Source: Saururus chinensis
Lineage: Eukaryota; Streptophyta; Magnoliopsida; Piperales; Saururaceae
Assembly (NCBI GenBank): GCA_035235625.1
Contig: CP141143.1
Span: 43,261,178 to 43,325,177 of the forward strand
DNA length: 64,000 nucleotides
Direction of reading: 5' to 3'
Of the stretch, positions 10,101 through 22,163 are shown piece by piece (position 1 is the stretch's first letter; each line of letters opens with the position of its first letter). The translations under genes were made by a program, and so were the position numbers. The notes under the pieces are model-generated. The model ran no database searches and was not told where the DNA came from. It worked only from the letters and a program-made list of their open reading frames with translations.

Positions 10101-11274
10101 TTTGTACTCATTTGCTATGTTTGTAAAATAAATCAAATGCACTAAAAGACGAACCGATTGGATCACTTTCGGTTAAGTTATATCCCATTAATCGATTAAA
10201 ACCGAAGATAGTTAAGAATGTGCACAAAATTGTTATATCGTTTAAAGTTTAAAGATACTTCCCAAACATTTATTACATTTGTAATGACGAATGAAAAGGA
10301 CAAAGTAAACACATAATTTGGCCATTATTCCATAACTTGTGTAATTTATTTCACTTAACTAGATTTAGACAAAAGCAATAAAGCTCGTCACGAATATGTA
10401 TTTTATTACTTTAAATAAATATATTCTCATTTACTAAATTCGCAAGAATGTATCAAATGCAATAAATGATGAATGAATTAGATCTCTTTGGGTTAAGTTA
10501 TATCCTAATAACCAATCAATAATGTGCATAAATTATTATATTGTTTAAAGTATAAAGAGGCCTCCCATTTATTTCTTGTACTCGTAATGACAAATTAAAT
10601 GGATAAAGTAATAGCAAAATTTTGTCGTTCTTCCTTAACGTATATAATTTTATTCGCTTAACTAGATTTAGAACAAACCACTAAAGCTCATCACGAATGT
10701 GTGTTTAATTATTTCAAATAAATATATTCTCGTTTGCTAAGTTCGTAAGGAAGAATTAAATACACTAAATGAAAATTCAATCAAACTACTTTTCATCAAG
10801 TTATAACATTTTAATCGATTAAAACTAAAGTTCGTTAAGAATATCCACAAATCAATATATCATTTTAATTCAAAAGAGTTCTCCCATTTATTTGTTATGT
10901 TCGTAGTAACAAATCAAATAGACAAAGTGATAGCATAATTTGACCGTTCATCCTTAATTTATGTGATATCATTCACTTAACTAGATTTATAACAAAGCAC
11001 CAAAGCTAGTCATGATTCATGAATGTGTATTTTATTATTTTAAATAAAAATATACTTATTTATGAAGTTTGTAAGAATGAATCAAACGTACTAAACATCG
11101 AACCTTTTAGATCACTTTTGGTTAATTTATATCTTTTTAATCGATTAAAATCAAAGTTCGTTAAGAATGTACACAAAGCATTATATCATTTAAAGTTTAA
11201 AGAGACCTCTTATTCATTTATTACGTTCATAATGACGAATGAAATGGACAAAGTAATGGCACAATTTGGCCTCT
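7196..11274 (+). repeat. Satellite block B, forward, about 13 monomers
   Basis: The landmark GATTTAGAACAAAGCACC recurs at spacings of about 300-320 bp (near 7367, 7666, 7977, 8297, 8616). Each unit has the order GTTTAAAGTTTAAAGAGAC, CATTTGTTACGTTC, ACAAAGTGATACCACAATTT, TTCCTTAACTTATATGATTT, CTTAACTAGATTTAGAAC, CGAATGTGTATTTAATTATT, TACTCATTTGCTAAGTTCG, GGACCACTTTTGGTCAAG and TTTTAATCGATTAAAA. Copies differ by substitutions (often CG to TG or CA) and small deletions; some near 8740 and 9260 are shortened. Small ORFs here are satellite frames, not genes. Confidence 0.9.
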
Positions 11275-11702
11275 TGATAAGTACGAAATATATATCTATT
11301 TTATATGCCTTTTTACCTTATTTGCTAGTATAGATTAGGTTAATTTAGAGTTAGTTATGGTTTATTTAGATTAAGATAGATATTAGTATTTTAGTTTAAT
11401 TATTAATAATTTTGTAGTTATTAGTAGTTTAGATATGTATTTAAATCAAGTTGGAATTTTAATTATATTCTACATGTCTAAAATGTGATGTTTTAATGCT
11501 TTGTAGGTAAAGCGCTTATCAAAGTACTTGGACAATATTTAGAATAATTGAAAATAACCCTGACATGCTTTAAAGTGATTTGGACAACTTTTCAGAGTTA
11601 TAAACATGTTGGAAATTAATATGGACATGAAAAAAAGAACTTAATAAATAGAAAATGGACTGTCCAGAAAAACTATCCAGATTGCAAAAACAGTGTAGCC
11701 GT

Positions 11703-11797
11703 TCGAACGGGCATGCAAGGAGTTCAAACGGGATAACATGATTTCGGAGAAAAATGCAGTATAGGCGTTCGAACGGGCATGCATAGCGTTAGAACGG
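11703..11797 (+). promoter_or_regulatory. Two paired TCGAACGG modules in a 66-bp tandem repeat
   Basis: Module 1 has TCGAACGG at 11703 and TCAAACGG at 11724; module 2 has TCGAACGG at 11769 and TAGAACGG at 11790. Spacing within each pair is 21 bp and between modules 66 bp. They lie about 75-170 bp upstream of the TATA box at 11873. A regulatory role is inferred. Confidence 0.55.
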
Positions 11798-11872
11798 GAT
11801 AACGCGCAGTTTCCTTATTTCAGCCAATTTTGAGTCCTTTTCATATACAACTTCTTCCTACGGTTCTTATGC

Positions 11873-11882
11873 CTATAAAAAG
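11873..11882 (+). promoter_or_regulatory. LTR TATA box
   Basis: CTATAAAAAG, equivalent to CTATATAAAG of the first family 1 LTR, within an otherwise closely conserved stretch. Confidence 0.55.
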
Positions 11883-12708
11883 ACATATTTGGCTCAAAAT
11901 TGAAGGTTAGCAAGTAGATTTTCTGAAGAGAAGAAGGAAGAAGACGATGGAGAAAAACTCAAAGCTTTCAATGGAGATTCAAGTGCTTTCTTCTACAATG
12001 GAAGGCTAGACTTTTCTTTTACTTAGGAGTTGATGAAGCTATAGATAAGTTTTAGTTTCTTTTCTTTTTAATTTAGATCTCAATTGTGAATTATGACAAT
12101 TGTATGATAAGGATTTCCCTTTTAATGGAAGAGCTTTTCATGTTTATTCAAATCTATGTTGATTTATTATCTTGTAGATGATAGATTGATGCGGTTTTGA
12201 TATTTGCATCAATTCTAATTTTTGTGATTTAGATGAGATGGTCATACAATAGTTTTATTGTTCAGATAATTAATGACTTGGATGAGTTATACTAAGATTA
12301 GACGGGTCATGCCTATAGCTAGTTTAGTGTAGATGATTCATGCTATTGTCGAAGATAGTTCATGCCATGGAAGTTAATTAATAATTCTTTCTGAAGTAAT
12401 TCTAGCTTGTAGCTGAGAATACTTGTTCATATTCACACTAGATTTAGATTAAAAGTTAAGGTATTGTTATGGTTCTATAGTGGATTCGATTTCCTAAGTA
12501 AATTCCATCATATTAATCTCTTGCCTTTAAACTAGTTGATTTCTTTCTTTTGCTTAATTTAAGTTTAAGTTCTTAATAGTTTTTAATCAGCAAACTCCTC
12601 TTTAGATTTAGTAATAATTCATCCGTCCCTGAGGTTCGACAACCCTTAGATACTTATCCTAGTACAATTATCTTGTACACTTGCAAAGGGTTTAATTATA
12701 AATGATCA

Positions 12709-12726
12709 CCTCTCTTCCATAACTTA
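12709..12726 (+). repeat. 18-bp satellite sliver between two solo LTRs
   Basis: CCTCTCTTCCATAACTTA is the only satellite left between the two LTRs. It contains the right TSD of the first (CCTCT) and the left TSD of the second (ACTTA). Confidence 0.85.
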
Positions 12727-13742
12727 TGTCACACCCCGACACCGCCCGACCCGAGCTGAAACCGGTCCAAGGGGCGCGGGGGCAACGGAATTGAAAGGGA
12801 TTAACGGGAATAGCGGAAGACTTATCCCCACATACGCGGGGTCTAACTAGCGGAGTTACGCACCACAAAAACCTTTGTGAAAATGTAAATAAGGATAAAA
12901 GAGGACTTTAACTCTAATCTAGTCTACAAGTCTCAAACCCACATACTTAAAATCCTGAGCCAACACACGTGACTCGAACCAAGGGTCTCAAATAGATCTA
13001 AACTCATAAGACATACTTGAGTCCGAAACAAGAACAATCATAAATGATGTTCTAAACTCAAAATAAAGTAAATTAGACATGCATAATAAAGTCTAAAGGC
13101 CTCCATGCCTAATCCCATGCTCTCCCCGCCCTTTCCTCTTACAAAGGATCCTGTGCGTCTGCATGTCGCACCGTGCAGCCCCAAAACAAAAAAGCACAAG
13201 AAAGAGGGGTGAGTAAAAACTCAGTAAGGTTTGCATATAGTGACAAAAACATCATGGCATGACAATTTAGTAATTCAGATTCAAAATTTACATGATGCAC
13301 CCTTTTTCTGATCATTCTCTTGCTAAACACCTGATATCCATAACATAAGAGCTATAATGCACATGACACCTTTCAAAGTCAATCATAACTACTCATATCA
13401 TAACTTAGCATCCATCCTACATAAGAATATCTTAATCACAAATAATCAAATTGCGTATTCATATCACCTCAACCTGCATAGTAGTGTCTCATTCACACAT
13501 AATCGTATAATGGAGATCCATATAATTCATTCATAAATCATCCGCCCTGCACGATAAGTGTCTCAATCACACTATTCTAAATCGTGCATAATGAATCACA
13601 TCCACATGTGTTACGTAATCCAAATATCCCTACACAACCTGTGTAATCTGGGCATAATATTATCACATACACATGTATTATCATCAAATGGTAAATGTCT
13701 CCATCAAGGAGATGAATGTAATCATATCGTATCCTACCATAT

Positions 13743-14000
13743 CACCCGCTCTGGATGTAATCTGATTTCCTAACTGGAAACCTAAGGCATTGCCTATTCT
13801 GGACACAGTTCGAATTCCATACAAAAAACTATGGTGTAGGGGTAGTATTAGGAATACAATCACATCATATCAAATCATATCATATCACCTGCTCTGGACA
13901 TAGTTCGATTTCCTAACTGAAAACCTAGGGCATTGCCTGCTCTGGACACAGTCCGAATTCCATACGGAAAAATGGGTGTAGGGGTAGTCAGCGCCTCTGC
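13743..14000. repeat. About 143-bp direct duplication inside the solo LTR
   Basis: CACCCGCTCTGGATGTAATC at 13743 is echoed by CACCTGCTCTGGACATAGTT at 13886. Both are followed by TCCTAACTG, AAACCTA(A/G)GGCATTGCCT, a GAATTCCATAC word and a GTGTAGGGGTAGT word. Diverged copies. Confidence 0.65.
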
Positions 14001-15124
14001 TCGCTCTGGACTATCCATACTAGAAGTCTGAATTAACTAGAGCAGGCCTGCTCGCTCTGGATAGTCTAGGCCAGGGACGTGCGAATTAACTAGAGCAGTG
14101 TGTTCAATCTTGAAATCTCTATGGTAGGGAGAGTCCGATTTCCTCAGGGAAACCTAGAACATGTGATAGCCGGTACACGAAGGCATGCTACTCTGGATTC
14201 TCAGGGTCCAGGTTTGATTGTCTGAATAAACAAATCTCAACAGCATTAATAATTCAAATCGACTCAACTTGTCGTGACTCAAATAGACACAACCTGGGGA
14301 GTATACATATTCCTCATAGGAACTCAAATCGAAATCATGTCACTTCAAACCAATCAAGTTCCGATTAAGCCAACAACCGATTAATCTAGCACACAATTTC
14401 ACAACATTGCATCCAATTGATCAAACTCGACTAATCTCAATAAAGTCTCAATCGGAAATCCGTTTCATGATGCATGCAACATGGTACATACGTAGGAAAG
14501 GCATGCATAAATCCTAATTCATGATAAGTGCTCTCACCAACCCCTCATGCATCATTTATTATCATAATACTAGACATCATCATAATCATTTCCCCAACTT
14601 GTGTGTGTACATGGTAGAAACATCTAATTTTAAACATATTGACATGCCTTGTAATTAACTCACCAACACACTACACATGCACATCAACATCTAATCATGG
14701 ATTCCATTGGAAATCATTGGTGAAAATCATCAATTAAGTCAAGTGTAACCACATGCTAAACATATGTAAGGACATTCACCTCACACATGAGTCTAGGCAT
14801 AGCACTATGATTCACCCATAATTTAACCACATCATATAATGACATATCAGTTCATTAGCATGTTGTAATTCTACTGAGATCAAGCTTAAACCATAGGGAA
14901 TCATTCACTCATATCTTCAAGATAGCAATTCTAACATGTATATCCCACTACATGCCATTCCACATAGACTTTAAATACACACCATAAATTCTAAACATCA
15001 ATAACATGCTCTTCCAGTAGCTTATTCTAGCTCAAATCACTCCACATACACATAAAAATGATATTCAGGAGTAGAGATATCGAAATAAGAAATATGCATA
15101 AAATGGCCAAATTCTGTAGTACAG

Positions 15125-15219
15125 CTGTTCGATTTTCTTGCAGGGCCATTCAAACGGTTGAACTGAATATCAGCCTGAAAACCCATTATGCCGTTCGCTC
15201 GCCCTATAAGGCCGTTTGA
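15125..15219 (-). promoter_or_regulatory. Two paired TCGAACGG-like modules in the Tekay-type LTR
   Basis: On the plus strand the half sites are CTGTTCGA (15125) with CCATTCAA (15146), and CCGTTCGC (15191) with CCGTTTGA (15212). Spacing is 21 bp within pairs and 66 bp between pairs, as in the unrelated family 1 LTR. Diverged but positionally exact. Confidence 0.5.
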
Positions 15220-16324
15220 TCGGCATAACAACAGTCTCTGGGCCGTCTTCTCCATGTTGAAAACTAACCCAAACCTCCATCAATGCAACTTGAAACATCA
15301 AATCAAAGCCCCAAACTCCATCATAATCAAATCAAAGCTTCTAGAACATTGAATCTAACCATTATTAAGCAAAGCCCTAAGAAAATAACACCAAAGATTA
15401 TGCATTTATCACATCACCATTATAGCACACATGCATGCAACCCATTTCAACATTCCTCAAATCTTAGATATGAAAATCACAGCAAGTTTAAGATACAAAA
15501 CCCCTTTCCTGCTAGCAAGTTCTTGATTTTAAATGGTTCCTTAAACTCCTCGACAACCTACCCAAAACATGATCTTTATCAACATCTTCATAAAATTGAT
15601 TTAGAACATCTAAAGCTTTTGAAAAACCTTAGATCTAGGGTTCAAGAAACCCAAAAAATAAAATTCCAAACATTAGATCTTGAAATAGAAACCCAAATTA
15701 GTAGCTTTTGAGTGAAAATCGAGATTGATTCAAAGCAAAGGAAGATATTTGAAAGATCTAGGCAAAACCCTAAAGGATCTATGAAGTATTAAACAAAGTC
15801 TCACCTTAATCTCTTTTCTCCCTTAGGAAATTGGGGATAAGGCTCAAATGCTCCAGGTGTCTCAGCACCTTCCCCAATTGGGAAAGTGGTTGTACCATCC
15901 CTTATATAGAAAGGGTTGGGTTGGACAAAAATAAATAATAGGGTACAAATAAAATTTACAACTAAAAATGGATAATGTTGCTATTACAACCCAAATTTAA
16001 AATCTAAAAAATTTTGAAATAATTTTCCAATGTCTTAGTTTGATGTTAGAAACATTTTGAGTTAAAAATTCATATTTTGGTCGTGGGGCCCACGGTGGGT
16101 CCCGCCAAACCCTAATTTTTTGGGAAAAATAATAAAAACTCTAAAATAATACAAAATGACTTAAATTAACTTAAAAACTTGAAATGTGAAGAATATTTTG
16201 GTTAAAACCATTGTTAACCACTTAAATTTCTAAAATAGCCCAAAACCGATCCAAGTTAACATTAAACCATATAAACGCAATTAAATAGAATAAAGTAAAC
16301 CAGTTAAAGCTAAAAGATCTTACA

Positions 16325-19300
16325 ACTCATATATTTTTATTCGCTTTACTTGATTTAGAACAAAGTACCGATACTCATCACTAATGTCTATTGAATTATT
16401 TTAAATAAATACGTACTTATTTGCTAAGTTCGTAAGAATGCATCAAATGCACTAAGTGACAAACCAATCAGTCAATATTTGTCAAGTTATATCCTAATAA
16501 TCGATTAAAACAGAAGTTTGTTAAGAATGTGTACAAATCAATATATTATTTAAAGTTTAAGGTGACCTCTCATTTATTTGTTATGTTCATAATAATGAAT
16601 CAAATGGGAAAAATGATACCACAATTTGACCGTTCTACCTTAACTTATATGATTTTATTTGTTTAATTGTATTTAGAACAAAGCACTAATTCTCATCACA
16701 AATGTGTATGAAATTAATTTAAAAAAATATGTACTAATTTATTATGTTCTTAAGAATGAATCAAATGTACTAAACGATGAACGAATCGGACCACTTTTGG
16801 TTAAATTACATCTTATTAATATATTAAAACCGAAGTTCATTAAGAATATGTGGAAATCGTTATATCTGTTAAAGTTTAAAGAGACCTCCTATTCATTTAT
16901 TATATTTGTAACGACGAATAAAATTGACAAAGAAATAGCACAATTTGGCCGTTATTCGTTAAGAATATGAACTCGTTTGCTAAGTTCGTAAAAATGCATC
17001 AAACAGAGTAAACGACGGATGAATCGGACCACTTTTGGTTGAGTTATATACTATTAATCAATTAAAACCAAAGTTCATTAAAAATATGCTAAAATTGTTA
17101 TATCATTTAAAGCTTAAAGAGACCTTCTATTCATTTGTTACATTCATAATGACTAATCAATGGATAAAGTAATAGCACAATTTGGTCGTTCTTCCTAAAC
17201 TTATATAAATTTATTTGCTTAACTAGATTTAAAACAAAACACTAAAGCTCGTGATGAATGTATATAAGATTTCTTACTCATTTCGTGTAAATACCACTCA
17301 TTTGTGAATCCCATTCATTTGTGAATACCACTCTAATACGCAGTCATTAAGAATATGCACAAATCATTTTATCGTTTAAAGTTTAAAGAGACATCTTATT
17401 CATTTGTTATATTCATAATAATCAATTAAATGGATAAAGTGATACCACAATTTGACAGTTCATCCTTAGCTTATGTGATATCATTCGCATAACTAGATTT
17501 AAAAGAAAGCACCAAAGCTCGTCATGAATGTGTATATATTTGTTTTAAATAAATTCATAGTCATTTGTGAAGTTCATAAGAATACATCAAAAGCACTAAA
17601 CAACGAACCAATCTGACCAATTTTAGTCAAGTTATATACTTTTCATCGATTAAAACAAAGTTCGTTAAGAATGTGTACAAATCGTTATATCGTTAAAATC
17701 ATTTGTTATGTTCGTATTGACGAATCAAATGAACAAAGTAATAGCACAATTTGGCCATTCTTCCTTAACTTATATGTTTTCATTCGCTTAACTAGATTTA
17801 GCACCAAGCACCAAAGCTCTTCACGAATGTGTATTTAATGGTTTTAAATAAATACATACTCATTTGCAAAGTTAGTAAGAATGAATCAAATATACTAAAT
17901 GATTAACTAATCAGAGCACTATTGGTCAAGTTATATCCTTTTCATCAATTAAAACTAAAGTTCGTTATGAATGTTAAACAAAAATTTTTATCATTTAAAG
18001 TTAAAATAGATCTCCCATTCATTTATTACGTTCGTAATAACGAATAAAATTAACAAAGTGATACCACAATTTGACCGTTCTTCCTTAACTTATATGATTT
18101 CATTTATATATCTAGATTAAGAACAAAACACCAATGCTAGTGATGAATATGCATCAAATTATTTTAAACAAATATGTACTCATTTGTTATATTCATAAGA
18201 ATGCATCCATCAAAATCATCAAAGTACAAACCAATCCGAAGTTCGTTAAGAATTTGCATATATTGTTACATCATTTAAAGTCTAAAGAGTCCTTCTATTG
18301 ATTTATTACATTCGAAAAAATGAATCAAATAGGCAAAGTGATACAACAATTTGACGATTCTTCCTTAACTTTTATGATTTCATTCACTTAATTAAATTTT
18401 GAACAATGCACCAAAGCTGATCAGGAAAGTGCATTTAATTCTTTTAAATAAATACGTTTTAATTTGCTAAAATCATAAGAATGAATTAAATGAACTAAAT
18501 AATGAACCTATCAGACAACTTTTGGTCATGTTTATCATTTTAATTTATTAAAATAAAAGTTCATTAAGAAAGAGTTCAAATCATTATCTTATTTAAAGTA
18601 TTAAAAGACCACCCACTTATTTGTTACGTTCGTAATAACGAATCAAATAATTCTACTTTTACTTATATGATTTAATTCACTAAACTAGATTTGGAAAAAG
18701 CATCGATTGTTTTAAGTAAATAGGAACTCATTTGCTATGTTTGTAAGAATGAAACAAACGCACTAAATGACAAACAAATTGGACCACTTTTTGTCCAGTT
18801 ATATCTTTTTAATTGATTAAAACCAAAGTTCATCGAGCATATAGATAAATCATTATATAGTGTAAAGTTTAAAGAGACCTTTCATTCATTTGTTATGTTC
18901 ATAATGACGAATGAAATAGACAAAGTGATTGCATAGTTTGACATGAATGTGTATTTAATTATTTTAGATAAATATGTACACCTTTCCTATGTTCGTATGG
19001 ATTAATTAAACATACTAAATGATGAAGTGATAACACATACTCATTTGCTAAGTTTGTAAAAATGAATCAAGTGTACTATATGACAAACTATTCAAATAAC
19101 TTTTGGTCATGTTTTATCCATTTAATCGATATAAACTGGAGTTCATTAATAATATGCACAAATCATTATATTATTTAAAGTTTAAATAGACCTCCCAACC
19201 ATTTGTTATGTTCGTAATAACGAATTAAATGGACAAAGAAATACCACAATTTGACTAATCTTCATTATCTTATATGATTTCAATCGCATAACTAGATTTA

Positions 19301-20352
19301 GAACAAAACACCAAAGCTCGTTACAAAAATGTATTTAATTATTTAATATAAATATGTACTCATTTTCTAGGTTCTTAAGAATTAATTAAATGCACTTAAT
19401 GACGAACCACTCTCACTACTTTTGGTTAAGGTATATCCTTTTGATCAATTAAAACGAAGAACGTTCACAAATTGTTATATCCTTTAGAGTTTAAAAAGAG
19501 CTCCCATTCATTTGTTACGTTCGAAATAACAAATCGAATGAGCAAAGTGATGCCACAATTTAAACATTCTTCCTTAACTTTTGTGATTTCATTCGCTTTA
19601 CTAGATTTAGAACAAAGCACGAATGCTCGTCACAAATATAGATTTAATTGTTTTAAATAAATACATACTTATTTGCTATGTTCATTATTAGAGTAAATAA
19701 AATACACTAAATGATGAAACAATCAGACAACTTTTGGTCAAAATATATCCTTTTAATCGATTAAATCTGAAGTTCATTAAGAATGTGCACAAATTGTTAT
19801 ATCGTTTAAAGTTTAAAGAGACTTCCTATTAATTTGGTATATTTGTAATAACAAATTAAATGGACAAAGTGATACCCGAATTTGACTATTTTTTCATTAC
19901 TTCTAAGATCTCATTTGCTTAGCTAAATTTAGAACAAAGCTCCAAAGCTCATCACAAATGTTTAAATATGTACTCATTTGCTAAGTGCATAAGAATGAAT
20001 CAAATACAATAAAAGATGAACCAATGAGACCACTTTCGATTAAGTTATTTCTTTTTAATTTATAAAATCATAGTTTCTTAAGAATTCACACAAATTGTTA
20101 TATCGTTTAGAGTTTATAATGGCCTCCTATTCATTTGTTACATTCACAATGATGAATCGAATGGAAAAGTGATACCATAATTTAACCTTTCTTCCATAAC
20201 CTATGTGATTTCTTTCGCTAAATTAGTTTTAGAACAATGCACCAAAGCTCGTTGTGAATGAATATTTAATTATTTTCAATAAATACATACTCATTTTCTA
20301 TGTTTGTAAGAATGAATTAAATGCACTAAATGACAAACGAATTAGACCACTT
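16325..20352 (+). repeat. Satellite block C, forward, about 12-13 monomers
   Basis: Continues the monomer interrupted at 12726. Several monomers are damaged: 17265-17345 has a scrambled patch with CATTCATTTGTGAAT twice, 18640-18720 is deleted, and 18930-19030 holds short repeats. The palindrome TTTTAATCGATTAAAA or a one-base variant is seen in many units. It ends GAATTAGACCACTT at the junction with the gene-capturing element. Confidence 0.9.
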
Positions 20353-20397
20353 GAGCACCCTAGCGGCCAGCTGCGTTTGCAGCTTCAGCGACACCAT
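20353..20397 (-). pseudogene. Captured ribosomal protein eL19 (RPL19) start
   Basis: Minus-strand frame MVSLKLQTQLAARVLK from the ATG at 20397. This fits the invariant N-terminus of plant eL19, with two or three substitutions. It is cut at the satellite border after 15-16 codons. eL19 is a large-subunit ribosomal protein; the native gene must lie elsewhere. The match is short, but the starting Met coincides and the run is highly characteristic. Confidence 0.65.
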
Positions 20398-20831
20398 CTC
20401 GACGAGGCCGGCAGTAGACCAGGTGAGGGAGGGCGCTGTGGGAGAGCGGCTCCGTCCACCATAGCGGAGGTGTTCATGTTCGAGTTCGACGGGGAGCCGG
20501 AGTGTATCTACCAAGTGTTCCCGATCCAGGCCAATTTACGGCAGCGGGTCTTCACTTGCAAGTTTAGCCTTCGCAATTCCAGCAGACCGAGCACCAGATG
20601 TACATGCATGCACCAGTCCTCGAAACTGATCTGCTGGAGGAGCTGGTTGGGCCCGTTTGGTGGCAATGGCGGCGGTGAGCAGGAGTGGCTAGTGAAGGAG
20701 CGCAAGGGCTGGTCCATCACAGTCCACATCCTGTCAGGCACTTGAGTGGCCATCGCTTCCATGGTCACCCCGCTCGTTCCTTCCTCACATAGCTCTAGCC
20801 AAATCTTCCTGGACAACCTAGGCGCCTCCCC
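20398..20831. other. GC-rich gene-like sequence, unidentified
   Basis: Codon-like GC-rich sequence, open on the plus strand from 20340 to 20745 (FEFDGEPECIYQVFPIQ, GPFGGNGGGEQEWLVKE) and on the minus strand at 20508-20816. I do not recognise either reading. It probably derives from one or more further host exons or 5' leaders. Confidence 0.4.
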
Positions 20832-21002
20832 GCCGTCTGCAAGGAGCTCGCTTTCAACCTCATCCGCTCCACCTGCTCCCCCGCCGATCTTTGGGAGACT
20901 GTCGGCACTGGCATCCGCGCCGACTTTGACTTCCCTGACCCCGACGTCACCACCGCCGCCGTGTCCATTCTATCTGTCATCCCATCCCACCGTCTCGCTT
21001 GC
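20832..21002 (+). pseudogene. Captured TPLATE fragment
   Basis: The frame from GCC at 20832 reads AVCKELAFNLIRSTCSPADL, WETVGTGIRADFDFPDPDV, TTAAVSILSVIPSHRLACLL. This closely follows the N-terminal region of TPLATE, the core subunit of the plant endocytic TPLATE complex. About 57 codons remain, with neither start nor end. Codon usage is GC-rich, unlike the surroundings. No stop occurs within the matched stretch, so the capture may be fairly recent or short enough to have escaped lesions. Identification is from memory of the family. Confidence 0.7.
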
Positions 21003-21564
21003 CTCCTTCTGTGCTATGCCTCCAGCCATTGTTGCATTAGATGATCAGTTAGCATCTCCTCCCTTAGAATGGCCGCAATCTTCAGCCAATCTAGAGAATT
21101 TTTTCCTTCACCAGCCAATGGGGAAGATTTTCCTTGGGAGATCTTCGGCCAATCTGGAGAATTTTTTCCTCACTGGAGATGATGCCTCCCTGATCACATG
21201 GGATTTTATGGATCTGTTTTCTCTGGTTGGAGGCATTGTGTTCCTGGTCATCTGGAGTCCAATGGTCCATCGAAGGGAATTTTTATCACTACTGTGGCTT
21301 GTTTGCAAAGATTTTTGCCGGATTGTTTGCACTAGGAAATTCGGCAACGGCTCCATCTTTGCCTTGGCCAGCTATCTCTCCGGATATCTCATGCAATTTC
21401 CTCTATTGTTGCTGCATTTTGGAATAGTGTGACTCCGGTTTCTCCCAAGAAAGGATACTAGCCACTATTATGGAATTTTCTATTGGGCCACTCACTTCAC
21501 AGCACCTACTGGGCTCTCCTCCAACGGGTCCGCCTACATCCCTGTTTTCACCGGGTTTCCACAA
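21003..21564 (+). other. Unidentified gene-derived sequence between TPLATE and SEC pieces
   Basis: Moderately GC-rich with several short open stretches (EFFPSPANGEDFPWEIFGQS; GHLESNGPSKGIFITTVACL; LHLCLGQLSLRISHAISSIV). The phrase AATCT(A/G)GAGAATTTTTTCCT occurs twice, about 55 bp apart (21090 and 21150). It reads like exon sequence, but I cannot name the gene. Confidence 0.4.
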
Positions 21565-21735
21565 GGAGGAGTTACGCAAGCCTTTAAATGCTATGTGGAG
21601 GCATTGAGTATACAACCAACTTTTGCAATTGCTTGGTTAAATCTGATTGGGCTCTTCTTGGCGGCTAGGGACCTTAATAGCGCCCTAGCATACTTTAAGG
21701 AAGCTGTCTTTAATACACCTACGCTTGCTAATGTC
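21565..21735 (+). pseudogene. Captured SECRET AGENT-type O-GlcNAc transferase TPR fragment
   Basis: The frame from GGA at 21565 reads GGVTQAFKCYVEALSIQPTF, AIAWLNLIGLFLAARDLNSA, LAYFKEAVFNTPTLANV. It matches the tetratricopeptide repeats of plant O-GlcNAc transferase SECRET AGENT, which modifies nuclear and cytosolic proteins. Helix A/B spacing of about 34 residues is preserved over 1.5 repeats. No catalytic domain is present. It is followed immediately by a non-coding 33-bp repeat. SPINDLY, the paralogue, is less likely because of the IQPTFAIAW wording. Confidence 0.65.
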
Positions 21736-21822
21736 CTCTGTGGGCAAACCTTGATGCTGTCTAATGCCCTCTGTGGGCCGACTTTGATGTGGTTTGATGC
21801 CCTCTGTGGGCAGTCTTGGGGC
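21736..21822. repeat. 33-bp direct repeat, about 2.6 copies
   Basis: CTCTGTGGGC recurs at 21736, 21769 and 21802, with TTTGATG or CTTGATG words between. It lies directly after the SEC fragment and is not part of the coding match. Confidence 0.65.
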
Positions 21823-22163
21823 GCCCTATAGCCCCTATTGTGACCCCGCTTGTTGGAGACCTGTGCAGTCACTCATGTTGTAGTGCACCCAACAAGTGAG
21901 CCATCCATTGCTCTATCACCTCCTTCATCTTCCATCTCTACAGCCCACAGCTATGCCTTTCCCTTAGGTTAAGTTAACTGCACTCCCGTCATGTTTGTGC
22001 TGGTTTCTGTGCCTCTGCTTTTGAGTAGTGACCCACTATCTCCATCATTCAACGTGTCTCATCCTCAGTTCTGGACTAGCTGTTCTCAGCGGAGCTATGG
22101 TGGGCCCAATGCTTGGAGTTTTAGGTCACCTAGATGAAGAGGTGATGCCGAAGTGGGGTGGAA
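21823..22163 (+). other. Non-coding internal region and polypurine tract
   Basis: No protein family recognised. It ends in GCCGAAGTGGGGTGGAA, a purine-rich tract right before the TGTTGTGAACG start of the LTR. Confidence 0.5.

Larger units (their letters stand above)
11275..12708 (+). mobile_element. Solo LTR (family 1), second copy
   Basis: Starts TGATAAGTACGAAATATA and ends AAATGATCA, with TSD CCTCT at 11270-11274 and 12709-12713. It is 1434 bp with no internal domain. It matches the 419-1591 LTR over its last kilobase, with a TATA box at 11873-11882. A 66-bp segment carrying the paired TCGAACGG module is duplicated in tandem here (11701 and 11767), whereas the first copy has it once. It interrupts a satellite monomer at the TTTGGCCGTTCTTCC landmark. 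Confidence 0.9.
12727..16324 (-). mobile_element. Solo LTR of Tekay-type family, reversed
   Basis: On the minus strand it starts TGTAAGATCTTTTAGC and ends ...GGTGTCGGGGTGTGACA. The TSD is ACTTA (12722-12726) and ACTCA (16325-16329), one base apart; the right copy departs from the satellite consensus. At 3598 bp it is homologous to the 37357-40853 solo LTR and to the LTR fragment at 4578: same start, same GTGGGNCCC stretch, same GC-rich end. No internal domain follows. The 142-codon ORF at 15283-15711 runs antisense to the LTR, has no recognisable domain and is probably fortuitous. A segment of about 143 bp is duplicated near 13743 and 13886. Confidence 0.9.

Noticed and set aside
15283..15711. 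142-codon ORF, the longest over a solo LTR
   Set aside because: Antisense to the LTR, composition biased to Asn, Lys and His as expected from AT-rich sequence, no known domain, and not seen in the homologous LTR at 37357.
20254..20745. 163-codon ORF starting in the satellite
   Set aside because: It begins in a satellite frame and runs by chance into the captured block. It cannot be a native gene, although part of the block may be gene-derived.
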